From DTU036 sp964346475 (GTDB lineage Bacteria > Bacillota > Clostridia > Peptostreptococcales > Acidaminobacteraceae), in NCBI GenBank assembly GCA_964346475.1, contig CAYFUM010000005.1:1-64000 (forward strand): DNA of 64,000 nt. Direction: 5' to 3'. Under the pieces are notes generated by a model, which did not search any database, was not told the DNA's origin, and saw only the letters and a list, made by a program, of their open reading frames with translations. How positions within the stretch are numbered: the stretch's first letter is position 1; each line of letters begins with the position of its first letter. Shown here one piece after another: positions 42,500-51,432 of this stretch. A program made the translations under genes and the position numbers.

Positions 42500-43633
42500 A
42501 TGAGTAAACGAGACTATTATGAAGTATTAGGTGTAGAGCGTGGGGCCGATGATCAGGCTATAAAAAGCGCCTATCGCAAGCTTGCCATGAAGTACCACCC
42601 GGATAAAAATCCTGGGGATAAAGAGGCAGAAGCCAGTTTTAAAGAGATTAATGAGGCCTATGAAATTCTTAGTGATTCTGAAAAAAGGCAGCGCTATGAT
42701 CAGTTTGGCCATGCTGGAGTGGACCCCAATGCTTCTGCGGGCTATGGTGATTTTGGTGGCTTTGGCGGCTTTGATGATGTTAGCGATATTTTTTCCAGCT
42801 TTTTTGGAGGGGGATTTAGTGGATTTGGGCAAAGCGCCTCCCCGGGACCGAGAAGGGGGGGTGATGTCAGTGCTGATGTCCACTTGAGCTTCCAGGAGGC
42901 CTATACAGGGGCAAGCAAAGAGGTCAGCTTCTACCGCTTAGAGGACTGTACTACTTGTCATGGCAGCGGAGCGGCAGAGGGCTCATCTGTATCTACCTGT
43001 TCTACCTGCGGAGGAAGTGGTCAGGTGCGCCAGGTTCAACCTGGAATTTTTGGCCAATCAGTCCATATTTCAACCTGCCCTACCTGCCATGGTAAAGGGG
43101 AAAGACCTGATGAGGCCTGTCCAACTTGTAAGGGTAAGGGTAAGGTTCGAAAACGCAGGACCATCCGCGTAAAAATACCTGCAGGAGTTGATAATGGCCA
43201 TATAATGACCCTTTCAGGTGAGGGAGATATTGGTGAGCTGGGTGGTCCCAAGGGAGACCTTTTACTGAGAATCTTTGTGCAGAGGGACCAGGTTTTTACC
43301 AGAGATGGTCTGGATGTTTTCCAAGAGATTCCCATATCCTTCTCCCAGGCAGTTCTTGGAGATGAGATTGAAATACAGGGTCTTGAGGGGAAAATAAAAC
43401 TAAAGATAGACCCGGGTAGTCAGCCCGGCAGCACTAGGCGTATTAGTGGCGGTGGATTTCCTAATGTTCGTGGCTATGGCAAGGGAGACCACTATATAAA
43501 ACTGAGAGTAGACATACCCAAAAACCTCAATAACGCTCAGAAAAATGCCCTAAAGAACTTTGCAGAAGCCATGGGTGAAGAATTAAAGGAAAACAAGGGA
43601 TTTTTTGGCAAGGTAAAAGATGCGATTAAATAG
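42500..43633 (+). CDS. dnaJ: chaperone DnaJ (Hsp40)
   Basis: 377 aa class I J-protein. J domain with HPD (KYHPDKNPG), G/F-rich region, four zinc motifs [24 protein letters not shown] and CPTCKGKG, and the C-terminal substrate domain. Stimulates DnaK ATPase. Preceded by the UUCG hairpin and a GTGAGGAATT ribosome binding site. Confidence 0.98.
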   Translation: MSKRDYYEVLGVERGADDQAIKSAYRKLAMKYHPDKNPGDKEAEASFKEINEAYEILSDSEKRQRYDQFGHAGVDPNASAGYGDFGGFGGFDDVSDIFSSFFGGGFSGFGQSASPGPRRGGDVSADVHLSFQEAYTGASKEVSFYRLEDCTTCHGSGAAEGSSVSTCSTCGGSGQVRQVQPGIFGQSVHISTCPTCHGKGERPDEACPTCKGKGKVRKRRTIRVKIPAGVDNGHIMTLSGEGDIGELGGPKGDLLLRIFVQRDQVFTRDGLDVFQEIPISFSQAVLGDEIEIQGLEGKIKLKIDPGSQPGSTRRISGGGFPNVRGYGKGDHYIKLRVDIPKNLNNAQKNALKNFAEAMGEELKENKGFFGKVKDAIK

Positions 43634-43654
43634 AGCTCCTCTTGGGGCTCTTTT
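43632..43654 (+). terminator. hairpin with T run after dnaJ
   Basis: AGAGCTCC (43632-43639) with GGGGCTCT (43644-43651, one G-U) and four T residues. It overlaps the dnaJ stop. Moderate strength; prmA may still be read through. Confidence 0.65.
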
Positions 43655-43668
43655 ACTTGGAGATGAAT

Positions 43669-44532
43669 ATGCGCTACTTGATTATTAAAGTAAAAATAGC
43701 TAATGCTATGGATTTGGAAGAAAACCTGGCCTCCTTTGATTTAGAAGGCATTGAGATTTTAAACCCCCAGGACAGCATGTATTATCAATCAAGCTGGGAT
43801 GTGGACGAGGCCCCCGATAGAAAGGAGGGGGATGAAGCAATTTTTAAAATCTATGGTGATATGCAGGAGCTTCAAAGAGTGGTTGATAGGTATGAAAAAA
43901 TTATTATAAACCATGTCTTTGAAGAGATTGTTGAAAAGGACTGGAATGAGCTCTGGGCCCAGCAATTTCAGGGAATTGACCTGGGACAGGTCTTTATTAG
44001 ACCGCCCTGGATAGACAGGAAAGAGGGCAGACTTGATGTGATAATTGATCCGGGCATGGCCTTTGGGACAGGAAGCCATGAGACCACCATGCTCTGTCTA
44101 GGAGCACTTATGGACTATCTTAAGGCGGGAGATGATCTCTATGATGTTGGTACGGGCAGCGGTATCCTGGCGATTCTAGCCAAGATTCTAGGTGCCGGCT
44201 ACGTCAAGGCCATAGAGATAGATGAGGGTGCTCTGGCTAATGCAAGGCATAATGCCAGCTTAAACAATGTAGATATAGATTTTTCCCAGGCAGACCTTTT
44301 AAAGGATAGCTATAGGAAGGCAGATATAGTGGTTGCCAACATCCTTCCCAATGTATTGAGAGCTATGAAGGAAGACGCAAAGAAACTTCTTGTAGATTCT
44401 GGAACCTTGATCCTTTCGGGGATTTTGGAAAAAAGGGTTGATGAGCTAGTGGAATTTTATTCGGATTATTTTGAACTAAGGGAAAACAGGCAAATGGGCC
44501 AGTGGCATGTACTCATCCTGGTGAAGAAATGA
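43669..44532 (+). CDS. prmA: ribosomal protein L11 methyltransferase
   Basis: 287 aa from ATG 43669, chosen because TTGGAG lies 6 nt upstream; two earlier in-frame ATGs are inside or before that site. N-terminal L11-binding domain, linker with FGTGSHETTMLCL, then SAM motif I YDVGTGSGILAILAKILG and VVANILPNVL. It trimethylates L11. Overlaps rsmE by 4 bp. Confidence 0.94.
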   Translation: MRYLIIKVKIANAMDLEENLASFDLEGIEILNPQDSMYYQSSWDVDEAPDRKEGDEAIFKIYGDMQELQRVVDRYEKIIINHVFEEIVEKDWNELWAQQFQGIDLGQVFIRPPWIDRKEGRLDVIIDPGMAFGTGSHETTMLCLGALMDYLKAGDDLYDVGTGSGILAILAKILGAGYVKAIEIDEGALANARHNASLNNVDIDFSQADLLKDSYRKADIVVANILPNVLRAMKEDAKKLLVDSGTLILSGILEKRVDELVEFYSDYFELRENRQMGQWHVLILVKK

Positions 44533-45215
44533 GACACTTTTTTTTAGATAGAATTAACCTTGATAGGGGATATATTGAGGACCCTGTGGACCTTCATCAT
44601 ATGATGAAGGTACTTAGAATGGGCCTGGGTGAAGAGGTTTCTGTAGCCTATCTGGGAAGGGTCTATAGGGCGAAAATCCTCAGTATGTCTAGTAGCCAGG
44701 TAGAACTTGGGTTAGAGGAGGAAATAAAAAGGCCGGCCTACCCTGAGATTCACCTCTATCAGGCCTTTGCTAAGGGACAAAAAATAGAGCAGATCCTCCA
44801 ACAGGCTACAGAGCTTGGTGTTTCAAAATTTGGTCTTTTTCCCAGTCGCTATTCTGATGTTAAATCTGTAGATAAAAAACGCCAGCGCTATGAAAGAATT
44901 ATTAAGGATGCAGCCAAACAATCCAAGGCCAGCAGCTTACCTCTACTTGAGATATATGCTAGTATCAAGGAGCTGGAATTAGGGGAAGATGAGATATTTT
45001 TTTGTTATGAAAAGGAAGCCCAGGAAAAAATAAGCCTGGGTACAAGGGGTAGTGTAGGTATAATTATAGGACCCGAGGGTGGTTTCAGTGAGGAGGAGGC
45101 CTTTCTACTGGAAAAATCCTCCAGGGCCGTTAGTCTAGGTCAGAGGACCCTAAGAACTGAAACTGCAGGCCTTGTTGCAACTACAATAATTTTGAGGGAA
45201 TTTGGTGTACTTTAA
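44529..45215 (+). CDS. rsmE: 16S rRNA m3U1498 methyltransferase
   Basis: 228 aa SPOUT-class methyltransferase. MRHFFLDR start, IHLYQAFAKGQKIEQILQQATELGV, and the knot motif GIIIGPEGGFSEEEAFLLE with LGQRTLRTETA. ATG 44529 overlaps the prmA stop as ATGA. The classical prmA-rsmE-mtaB order supports the call. Confidence 0.94.
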   Translation: MRHFFLDRINLDRGYIEDPVDLHHMMKVLRMGLGEEVSVAYLGRVYRAKILSMSSSQVELGLEEEIKRPAYPEIHLYQAFAKGQKIEQILQQATELGVSKFGLFPSRYSDVKSVDKKRQRYERIIKDAAKQSKASSLPLLEIYASIKELELGEDEIFFCYEKEAQEKISLGTRGSVGIIIGPEGGFSEEEAFLLEKSSRAVSLGQRTLRTETAGLVATTIILREFGVL

Positions 45216-46408
45216 TGAAGATAAAGTTTATTAACCTTGGGTGTAAGGTGAATTTAAATGAAACCCAGGAACTAAAGCGAGCCTGTTTTGAAGAGGGTTA
45301 CCAGGTTGTCGAAGCCGATGAAAGGGCAGACCTTGTCATTATAAATTCCTGTACCGTGACCCATATCAGTGATAGGAAGACCAGGCAGAAGATCTCCCAG
45401 GCTAAGAGGGAAGGCTCCCTTGTCGGTGTCATGGGCTGCTATGCCGATATAAATGGTGAAATTGAGGCAGACCTTTTAATCCCCAATGCACAAAAAGACA
45501 CCGCATTAGAAGCAATTAAAAATATCCTAGGAGAGACTGGATCCATAGGGCAGGCCTATGCCTATGATACAACCAGAGCCTTTCTTAAAGTCCAGGACGG
45601 CTGTGACAATTTTTGTAGCTATTGTATAATCCCCTATGCTAGGGGCAGGGCCAGGGATATGGATATCAGTAAAATAAAGGAAGACTTGTTTAGGTTTATA
45701 AAGGATGGATTTAAAGAAATTGTCCTTACAGGTATTAATTTGTCTGCCTATGGCAAGGAGGTAAACAAGAGCCTGGGTGAGCTAATTGAGGAGCTTAGCC
45801 CCCTTCTTGGGAAAACAAGACTAAGACTGGGCTCTTTAGAGCCCCATGTTATAAGCGAAGACTTCCTCAAGGTCTGTAAATCTCTAGAGGGATTTTGTCC
45901 CCAGTTCCATCTTTCTCTCCAGTCTGGTAGTGATGGAGTGTTAAAAAGAATGAATAGAAAATATTCAACCCAGGAATATAAGGACAGAGTAGACCTTATC
46001 AGGGAGTTTTTCCCTAGGGCTGCCATTACCACGGACATTATAGTTGGCTTTCCAGAAGAAAGCGATAGGGAGTTCCAAGAAACCTTAAGCTTTGTCAAGG
46101 AGATTAATTTTAGCCACGTCCATGTCTTTACCTACTCACCAAGACAGGGGACGGCGGCAGCAAGGAAGATTGACCTTCATCCTGAGTTAAAGAAAAAAAG
46201 AAGTCAGGAGCTAAGAGAAGTTTTAGAGCAGCAAAAATTCCGCTATCTAGATAGCTTTATTGGAAGGGAGCTTGAAGTCTTATTTGAAGAAAATAACTCA
46301 GGTCTTTCCAGGGAATATATCCAGTGCTATAGTGAAGATACAAAGGAAAATAATAGCCTGGAGAAGCTGCTTGTAAGAAAAAGAGTAGAGGATAGACTTT
46401 TGGTTTAG
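45215..46408 (+). CDS. mtaB: tRNA ms2t6A37 methylthiotransferase MtaB
   Basis: 397 aa radical-SAM enzyme adding a methylthio group to t6A37. N-terminal UPF0004 domain beginning INLGCKVNLNETQ (first cluster cysteines C10, and others in INSCTVTH and GVMGCYAD), radical SAM motif CDNFCSYCIIPYARGRAR and a C-terminal TRAM-like part. The ATG overlaps the rsmE stop by one base. Confidence 0.94.
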   Translation: MKIKFINLGCKVNLNETQELKRACFEEGYQVVEADERADLVIINSCTVTHISDRKTRQKISQAKREGSLVGVMGCYADINGEIEADLLIPNAQKDTALEAIKNILGETGSIGQAYAYDTTRAFLKVQDGCDNFCSYCIIPYARGRARDMDISKIKEDLFRFIKDGFKEIVLTGINLSAYGKEVNKSLGELIEELSPLLGKTRLRLGSLEPHVISEDFLKVCKSLEGFCPQFHLSLQSGSDGVLKRMNRKYSTQEYKDRVDLIREFFPRAAITTDIIVGFPEESDREFQETLSFVKEINFSHVHVFTYSPRQGTAAARKIDLHPELKKKRSQELREVLEQQKFRYLDSFIGRELEVLFEENNSGLSREYIQCYSEDTKENNSLEKLLVRKRVEDRLLV

Positions 46409-46417
46409 GAGGATTAA

Positions 46418-46756
46418 ATGAAGTGTTTGTTTTGTGAGATTATTAAAGGAAATATCCCTGCAGAAGTTGTCTATGAGGATGAGGACGTCTTGGCTTTTAA
46501 GGATATAAACCCCACCAGTCCTATTCATATTCTATTTATTCCTAAAAACCACTTTCCCAACATAGTGGAGGCTAGGGATAGGGACTTAGAGCTAATCAAA
46601 CTTTTTGACGGGATAAGAAATTACCTGGAAAGGGAGTCAATTGATAAAAGTGGTTATAGACTGGTTATAAATGCTGGAGAACATGGTCAGCAGACCGTAG
46701 ACCACCTCCATGTCCATCTCTTAGCTGGTAGACAGCTTAAATGGCCTGCTGGCTAG
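46418..46756 (+). CDS. HIT-family (HinT-like) nucleotide hydrolase
   Basis: 112 aa. CLFCEIIKGNIPAEVVYEDEDVLAF start and the histidine triad DHLHVHLLAGRQL end are diagnostic. Acts on AMP-linked phosphoramidates. TAGGAGG precedes the ATG, 9 bp after mtaB. Confidence 0.93.
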   Translation: MKCLFCEIIKGNIPAEVVYEDEDVLAFKDINPTSPIHILFIPKNHFPNIVEARDRDLELIKLFDGIRNYLERESIDKSGYRLVINAGEHGQQTVDHLHVHLLAGRQLKWPAG

Positions 46757-46785
46757 GGGAGTAATCCAAAGACTAGAAAAAACAT

Positions 46786-46814
46786 TTGATTTTTAGGGCT
46801 CTATGATTTATAAT
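46786..46814 (+). promoter_or_regulatory. promoter of rpsU
   Basis: TTGATT (46786-46791) and TATAAT (46809-46814), 17-bp spacing. Confidence 0.7.
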
Positions 46815-46870
46815 GATAGCTGTTACTCCCGGTACTTTGTACCAATCTTGGAAAGAGAGGGGGGAGAAAA

Positions 46871-47059
46871 TTGACAGGAATTAAAGTTAGACCTAACGAA
46901 TCCATTGATAGCGCTCTTAAGCGGTTTAAGCGTGAGACCTCTAAGGCTGGCCTAATGGCAGAAATCAAAAAGCGTAAGCATTATGAGAAGCCTAGTGTAA
47001 TCAAGAAGAAGAAAAATGACGCTGCAAAACGCAAGAGAAGAAAAACTAGCCGCGACTAG
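46871..47059 (+). CDS. rpsU: 30S ribosomal protein S21 (TTG start)
   Basis: 62 aa, basic. The start is TTG 46871 after an AGAGAGGGGGGAG site; no ATG fits. [25 protein letters not shown] is the S21 signature. It has its own promoter in the 114-bp gap after the HIT gene. Confidence 0.95.
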   Translation: MTGIKVRPNESIDSALKRFKRETSKAGLMAEIKKRKHYEKPSVIKKKKNDAAKRKRRKTSRD

Positions 47060-47196
47060 TTGCTTGATGAATTGAAGCAGTTTAGGTCCTTTAACCCCTA
47101 TTCTCCTATCTAATTTAATAGATGAAAGATAGCGATTTTAGCAAGTTAAATTCCCTTTTTAGAGAATCTACTCGCTGCCTTCAATATCACTAAATG

Positions 47197-47223
47197 ATAC
47201 CCCCTTGGGGTATTGTTTTTTTT
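47197..47223 (+). terminator. terminator after rpsU
   Basis: ATACCCC (47197-47203), loop CTT, GGGGTAT (47207-47213), then TG and eight T residues. The 137 bp between rpsU and this hairpin have no gene that I can see. Confidence 0.85.
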
Positions 47224-47279
47224 AAACTCCTGCCAGCTACATTTAGTCAGATCTATGCTAAAATGTATAAGAGGTATTT

Positions 47280-48245
47280 ATGGAAATAAGAATTGCAATT
47301 GATCAAGATGTGTCCATGCAGGACATGTGTGGTAAGTTTGATGAGAATCTTAAGATAATTCAAGATCAACTGGAGGTTGAACTTTTCTTTTCCGCTAGTG
47401 AGTTCATTATCAGAGGAGAAGAGGAGGCAGTTGATGCTGCGAAAAAAGTCCTTAGAGCTATGGAAAAACTTCTCAAGGCAGGGGCTCAGCTAGATTTACA
47501 AAAACTTGAATATCTAATATTTATGACTTTAACCAGGGACCAGAATCAATATCAAGTAGAGAAACTAGATAGGGAAATCCTCATAGCCACCCACAGGGGT
47601 AAACTTATAAAGCCCAGAACTCGGGGACAATCCCTTTATTGTAGGACTATCGAGAAAAACACCCTTACCTTTGGTGTAGGCCCTGCTGGAACTGGCAAGA
47701 CCTTCCTTGCTGTGGTTATGGCTGCTAGGGCCTTTAGAAACAAAGAGGTCAGCAGGATAATTATCACCAGACCTGCTATTGAGGCAGGGGAGAAATTAGG
47801 TTTTTTACCAGGGGATTTACAGGATAAGGTTGATCCCTACCTCAGACCCCTTTATGACGCCCTGGGAGATATCTTTGGTGCCGAAACTTTTAGCAGATTA
47901 AAGGAAAGGGGGGTAATAGAAGTAGCACCCCTTGCCTACATGAGGGGGAGAACCCTTGATAATAGCTTTATCATTCTAGACGAAGCTCAGAATACTTCTA
48001 AAGAACAGATGAAGATGTTCCTTACTCGTTTTGGTGCTGACTCTAAAGTAGTTGTAAATGGGGATATTACCCAGATAGACCTGGCCCCAGGACAAGCTTC
48101 AGGCCTTAAGCATGCCCTTGAAATTCTGGAGGGGGTCGAGGATATTGCCATGGTGTATTTTGGTATTGAGGATGTGGTTAGACATCGTCTAGTTAAAAAA
48201 ATCCTTGCCAGATATGAGGGGCGAAATGATAGAAATTTACTATAG
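47280..48245 (+). CDS. phoH: PhoH-family ATPase
   Basis: 321 aa. Walker A GVGPAGTGKTFLAV, Walker B FIILDEAQNTS, and RPAIEAGEKLGFLPGDLQDKVDPYLRPLYDAL are PhoH hallmarks. It is usually paired with ybeY in rRNA maturation or quality control, as here (20-bp overlap). The exact activity of PhoH is unsettled. Confidence 0.94.
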   Translation: MEIRIAIDQDVSMQDMCGKFDENLKIIQDQLEVELFFSASEFIIRGEEEAVDAAKKVLRAMEKLLKAGAQLDLQKLEYLIFMTLTRDQNQYQVEKLDREILIATHRGKLIKPRTRGQSLYCRTIEKNTLTFGVGPAGTGKTFLAVVMAARAFRNKEVSRIIITRPAIEAGEKLGFLPGDLQDKVDPYLRPLYDALGDIFGAETFSRLKERGVIEVAPLAYMRGRTLDNSFIILDEAQNTSKEQMKMFLTRFGADSKVVVNGDITQIDLAPGQASGLKHALEILEGVEDIAMVYFGIEDVVRHRLVKKILARYEGRNDRNLL

Positions 48246-48678
48246 TGGTTTAGAAGTACTGGAAGAAAAAGAAAGGCTGGCATTGGAAATTGCCTTGAAG
48301 ACTGCTCTTGAGCATGAAGCCATAGAAGGGCCAGGTGAAATTTCCCTGTCCTTTGTGGATGCTAGGGAAATACGTGAATTAAACCGGGACTATCGTGGTA
48401 TAGATAAGGAAACCGATGTGCTGAGTTTTCCACAGTATAGCTCCAAGGAGGAGCTTTTAGAAGAAGACTATAGGGTCCTGGGGGATATAATTATAAATAT
48501 GGATAAACTGCATAGCCAGGCAGAGGAATTTGGTCATGGAGTACTTAGAGAACTGATTTATCTAAGCCTCCATAGCTTTTATCATCTCCTAGGCTATGAC
48601 CACGAAGATGATGAATCTAAAAAAATAATGCGAAAAAAGGAAGAAGAGGCCTACAGTTTGGTGGAGGAAAGAATATGA
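48226..48678 (+). CDS. ybeY: endoribonuclease YbeY
   Basis: 150 aa from ATG 48226 (GAGGGGCG upstream). The zinc motif HSFYHLLGYDHEDD has the three histidines of H-x3-H-x5-H, and DKETDVLSFPQ is the other conserved block. 16S rRNA 3'-end processing and ribosome quality control. Overlaps phoH and cdd. Confidence 0.95.
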   Translation: MIEIYYSGLEVLEEKERLALEIALKTALEHEAIEGPGEISLSFVDAREIRELNRDYRGIDKETDVLSFPQYSSKEELLEEDYRVLGDIIINMDKLHSQAEEFGHGVLRELIYLSLHSFYHLLGYDHEDDESKKIMRKKEEEAYSLVEERI

Positions 48679-49061
48679 TGATTGAACAGCTGATTGAAAG
48701 AGCAAGACAGGCGCAAAAACAAGCCTATGTGCCCTACTCAAACTTTCCTGTTGGAGCTGCCCTGATAACTGAAGATGGTAGCGTTTACACCGGCTGTAAT
48801 GTGGAGTCAGCTTCCTATGGTGCCACTAACTGTGCAGAGAGGGTGGCAATACAAAAGGCAGTTAGTGAAGGACATAGGAGTTTTACCCATCTAGCTATTG
48901 TAGGCCAGGATGATTTTACAGCCCCTTGCGGAATATGCAGACAGGTTATTATGGAGTTTGCTCCTGATTCGAAAATTATACTGGCGGGTAAAGAGGACTA
49001 TGTGGTTTATAATGCTGAAGACCTCCTGCCCTACGCCTTTACAGGAAAGGATTTATTGTGA
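48675..49061 (+). CDS. cdd: cytidine deaminase
   Basis: 128 aa tetrameric-type enzyme. Zinc ligands and catalytic glutamate in NCAERVAIQKA and APCGICRQVIMEF. Pyrimidine salvage. Two tandem ATGs; 48675 has GGAGGA 6 nt upstream. The usual dgkA gene between ybeY and cdd is absent. Confidence 0.95.
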   Translation: MMIEQLIERARQAQKQAYVPYSNFPVGAALITEDGSVYTGCNVESASYGATNCAERVAIQKAVSEGHRSFTHLAIVGQDDFTAPCGICRQVIMEFAPDSKIILAGKEDYVVYNAEDLLPYAFTGKDLL

Positions 49062-49933
49062 AATCAGGTTTTTGTGCTATAGTGGGACGGGCCAATGTGG
49101 GTAAGAGTACTCTGGTAAACCAGCTGGTTGGTGAGAAGGTTTCTATAGTGAGCAGTAAATCTCAAACCACAAGACACGCTATTCAGGGAATTGTATCTGA
49201 GAAGAGAGGTCAGATAATATTTGTAGATACACCTGGCATGCATAAACCCAAGAATAAGCTGGACGAATATATGCTAGAGCGGATAGATGAGTCTCTACTA
49301 GATATGGATTTAGTTTTATTTATGGTAGATATATCCAAGGGCATTGGTCCTGGAGATATTTTTATGTCTAAAAAGCTACCTCCAAATATACCTAAGCTTC
49401 TTCTCTTAAATAAAATCGATCTACTTAGTGAGGGCGAACTAGAGGAAAAGAAGAAGGGACTAGAAGCTCTGGGAGATTTCCAAGAAATCCTGGCAATAAG
49501 TGCTTTAATTCCAGAAACTGTAGAAGGTTTAATTGATATAATATTTAGCTACATGCCCCAGGGGCCCATGTACTACCCTGCAGAAACCCTAAGTGATTTA
49601 AGTGATGAGATGTTAATCGAAGAAATTATAAGGGAAAAAGCGCTTCACTATCTGGACGAGGAGATCCCCCATGGTATAACCGTAGTATTGGAGGAGTACA
49701 CCCAGGAGGAGAAGGGTCTTTATATGGCCGCTACACTGATAGTTGAAAAGAATTCCCATAAGGGAATCGTTATAGGTAAGGGGGGCAGGAAACTCAAGGG
49801 TATAGGCAAGGCAGCTAGGCTGGAGCTGGTGGAGCTTTTTAAGCAGCCAGTCCATCTAGATCTTTGGGTTAAGGTGAAGAGTGATTGGAGAAAATCCTCT
49901 CACTATGTCCGTGAGTACGGCTATAAAAAATGA
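49058..49933 (+). CDS. era: GTPase Era
   Basis: 291 aa. GTG start overlapping the cdd stop. G1 GRANVGKSTLVN, G3 FVDTPGMHKPKN, G4 LNKIDLL and the C-terminal KH domain with VIGKGGRKLKGIGKAAR. It binds the 3' end of 16S rRNA in 30S assembly. Overlaps recO by 4 bp. Confidence 0.97.
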   Translation: MKSGFCAIVGRANVGKSTLVNQLVGEKVSIVSSKSQTTRHAIQGIVSEKRGQIIFVDTPGMHKPKNKLDEYMLERIDESLLDMDLVLFMVDISKGIGPGDIFMSKKLPPNIPKLLLLNKIDLLSEGELEEKKKGLEALGDFQEILAISALIPETVEGLIDIIFSYMPQGPMYYPAETLSDLSDEMLIEEIIREKALHYLDEEIPHGITVVLEEYTQEEKGLYMAATLIVEKNSHKGIVIGKGGRKLKGIGKAARLELVELFKQPVHLDLWVKVKSDWRKSSHYVREYGYKK

Positions 49934-50628
49934 GATCACTAGAGCTTGAGGGAGTGGTCCTACAGAGAAAGAAAATCAATGATCAGGATTGCTATCTAAG
50001 TGTCTTTACCAGACAAAGAGGTCGGGTGGAAATTTATGCTAGGGGGGCTAATCACCCTAAAAACCCTCTTAATGTAGGTTCCAGCCCCTTTAGTTATGGC
50101 CTCTACCAGACCAGTGGTAGCAGGCTCCAGCTGAGAAGTGTAATGGTTATAGATAGTTTCTACAATCTTAGAAAGGATTTTTCTGTCATGCTTATGGCCT
50201 CCTTTTTCTCAAAAAGCTATCTATATCTTTATGGAGAAAACCAGCCTAGCATTGAGGCCTTTGAGCTGCTAGTAAATAGTCTTAGCGTTCTTAAGAAATT
50301 CCCCCTGCTAAAAGAAAAGCTTTTAGTTTATTTTTTGGCAAACACTGTTAGGATTTTGGGAATTATGCCCGATCTAAGCTGCATAAAAGAGGGTGAAATT
50401 GGGTATAAATTGTTAGTAGAAACTGGGGAAGTGATAGCCCAGGGTAGGGATGGTGAAGCTCTTCTTATCTGGCAAAATGCTATAAATATGAAGATTTCAT
50501 CTTTTTTGAATTTAAATCATAATAATGAAGATCTCGAGAAACTTGTCGAAATTATTGAGGAGTTTGTCTACAAACAGATGGATGTTAACTTGCCAGCCCT
50601 GCACAGGGAAATGAAGAACTATTTATAG
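49930..50628 (+). CDS. recO: DNA repair protein RecO
   Basis: 232 aa. N-terminal OB-fold (LELEGVVLQRKKINDQDCYLSVFTRQRGRVEIYARGA) and helical C-terminus. The family zinc cysteines are not clearly present. Helps RecA load with RecF/RecR. Coupled to era. Confidence 0.9.
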   Translation: MRSLELEGVVLQRKKINDQDCYLSVFTRQRGRVEIYARGANHPKNPLNVGSSPFSYGLYQTSGSRLQLRSVMVIDSFYNLRKDFSVMLMASFFSKSYLYLYGENQPSIEAFELLVNSLSVLKKFPLLKEKLLVYFLANTVRILGIMPDLSCIKEGEIGYKLLVETGEVIAQGRDGEALLIWQNAINMKISSFLNLNHNNEDLEKLVEIIEEFVYKQMDVNLPALHREMKNYL

Positions 50629-50637
50629 GAGGGTTCC

Positions 50638-51378
50638 ATGAAAGAAATTACACTTGAAATGATCGATCAGTTTATCGAAGAGACAGGTTTTAGCTTTGAT
50701 GAAGCAAGAGCTTATCTGCTAGCGGCTGAAGGAGACTTGGAGCTTGCCGTGGAGGCAGCTGTAAGTAAGGATGGCAGCTATAGCAAAAAAGCTCTAGATT
50801 CTTTTGTAGACCAGGTAAAAGAGCTAATCAGGAAGGGAAATCTTGTTAGGCTTGTTGTAAGAAAAAATGAAGAGGTCCTGGTAAACATCCCCCTTGGTGT
50901 GGGGGTTTTGGGTGCCCTTTATGCAACCTTTTTCTCTGCAGCTGCCCTAGGTGTAGCCCTGGTCAGTGGCCACGATATTACCTTGGAGAAAAAAGATGGC
51001 AAGATTATTAATGTAAAAGAATACCTGGATAAATCTATTAAAAAGGCCAAGGATAGTGGAGAAGGCCTGGAAGAGTATGTTAAACAAGGCTTTAAAGAAA
51101 CCAAGGAAAGGGCTAAGGGCCTAAAGGAAGGTTTGGAAGAAAAGATCCATAGCCTTAAGGATAAATCCGAAGAGGGCCTGGAGGATTTTGTTGAAAAGGT
51201 TGAAGAAGGCTTGGAAGAGGCTGAGGAAAAGGCAGAAGATCTAGCTGAGGATATAAAGGATAAGATTGAAGACTCAGGGTCTGCTGCTGAAGAAATACTT
51301 GAAGAAACTGAAGAAGTCTTTGAGGAAGCTAAAGAAGAGGTTGAAGAAGTAATAGAAGAAATAGAAGAAGAAATTTAA
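50638..51378 (+). CDS. DUF4342-domain protein with UBA-like N-terminus and long acidic coiled-coil tail
   Basis: 246 aa. Residues 1-43 (MIDQFIEETGFSFDEARAYL) look like a UBA/TS-N fold; 55-120 match DUF4342, including KELIRKGNLVRLVVRKNEEVLVNIPLGVGV and one hydrophobic segment (85-105). From about 128 to the end the protein is a highly charged heptad-like Glu/Lys helix (EEGLEEAEEKAEDLAED). Family members usually end soon after DUF4342, so the tail is unusual. Between recO and glyS. Function unknown. Confidence 0.65.
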   Translation: MKEITLEMIDQFIEETGFSFDEARAYLLAAEGDLELAVEAAVSKDGSYSKKALDSFVDQVKELIRKGNLVRLVVRKNEEVLVNIPLGVGVLGALYATFFSAAALGVALVSGHDITLEKKDGKIINVKEYLDKSIKKAKDSGEGLEEYVKQGFKETKERAKGLKEGLEEKIHSLKDKSEEGLEDFVEKVEEGLEEAEEKAEDLAEDIKDKIEDSGSAAEEILEETEEVFEEAKEEVEEVIEEIEEEI

Positions 51379-51432
51379 GCAGAAGAAAATTATATGTGAA
51401 CATGGAAGTAAATCGAAAGGAAGTGTAATCTT

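Noticed and set aside
51379..51432. T-box upstream of glyS
   Set aside because: The gap is only 54 bp and lacks the T-box sequence and terminator.
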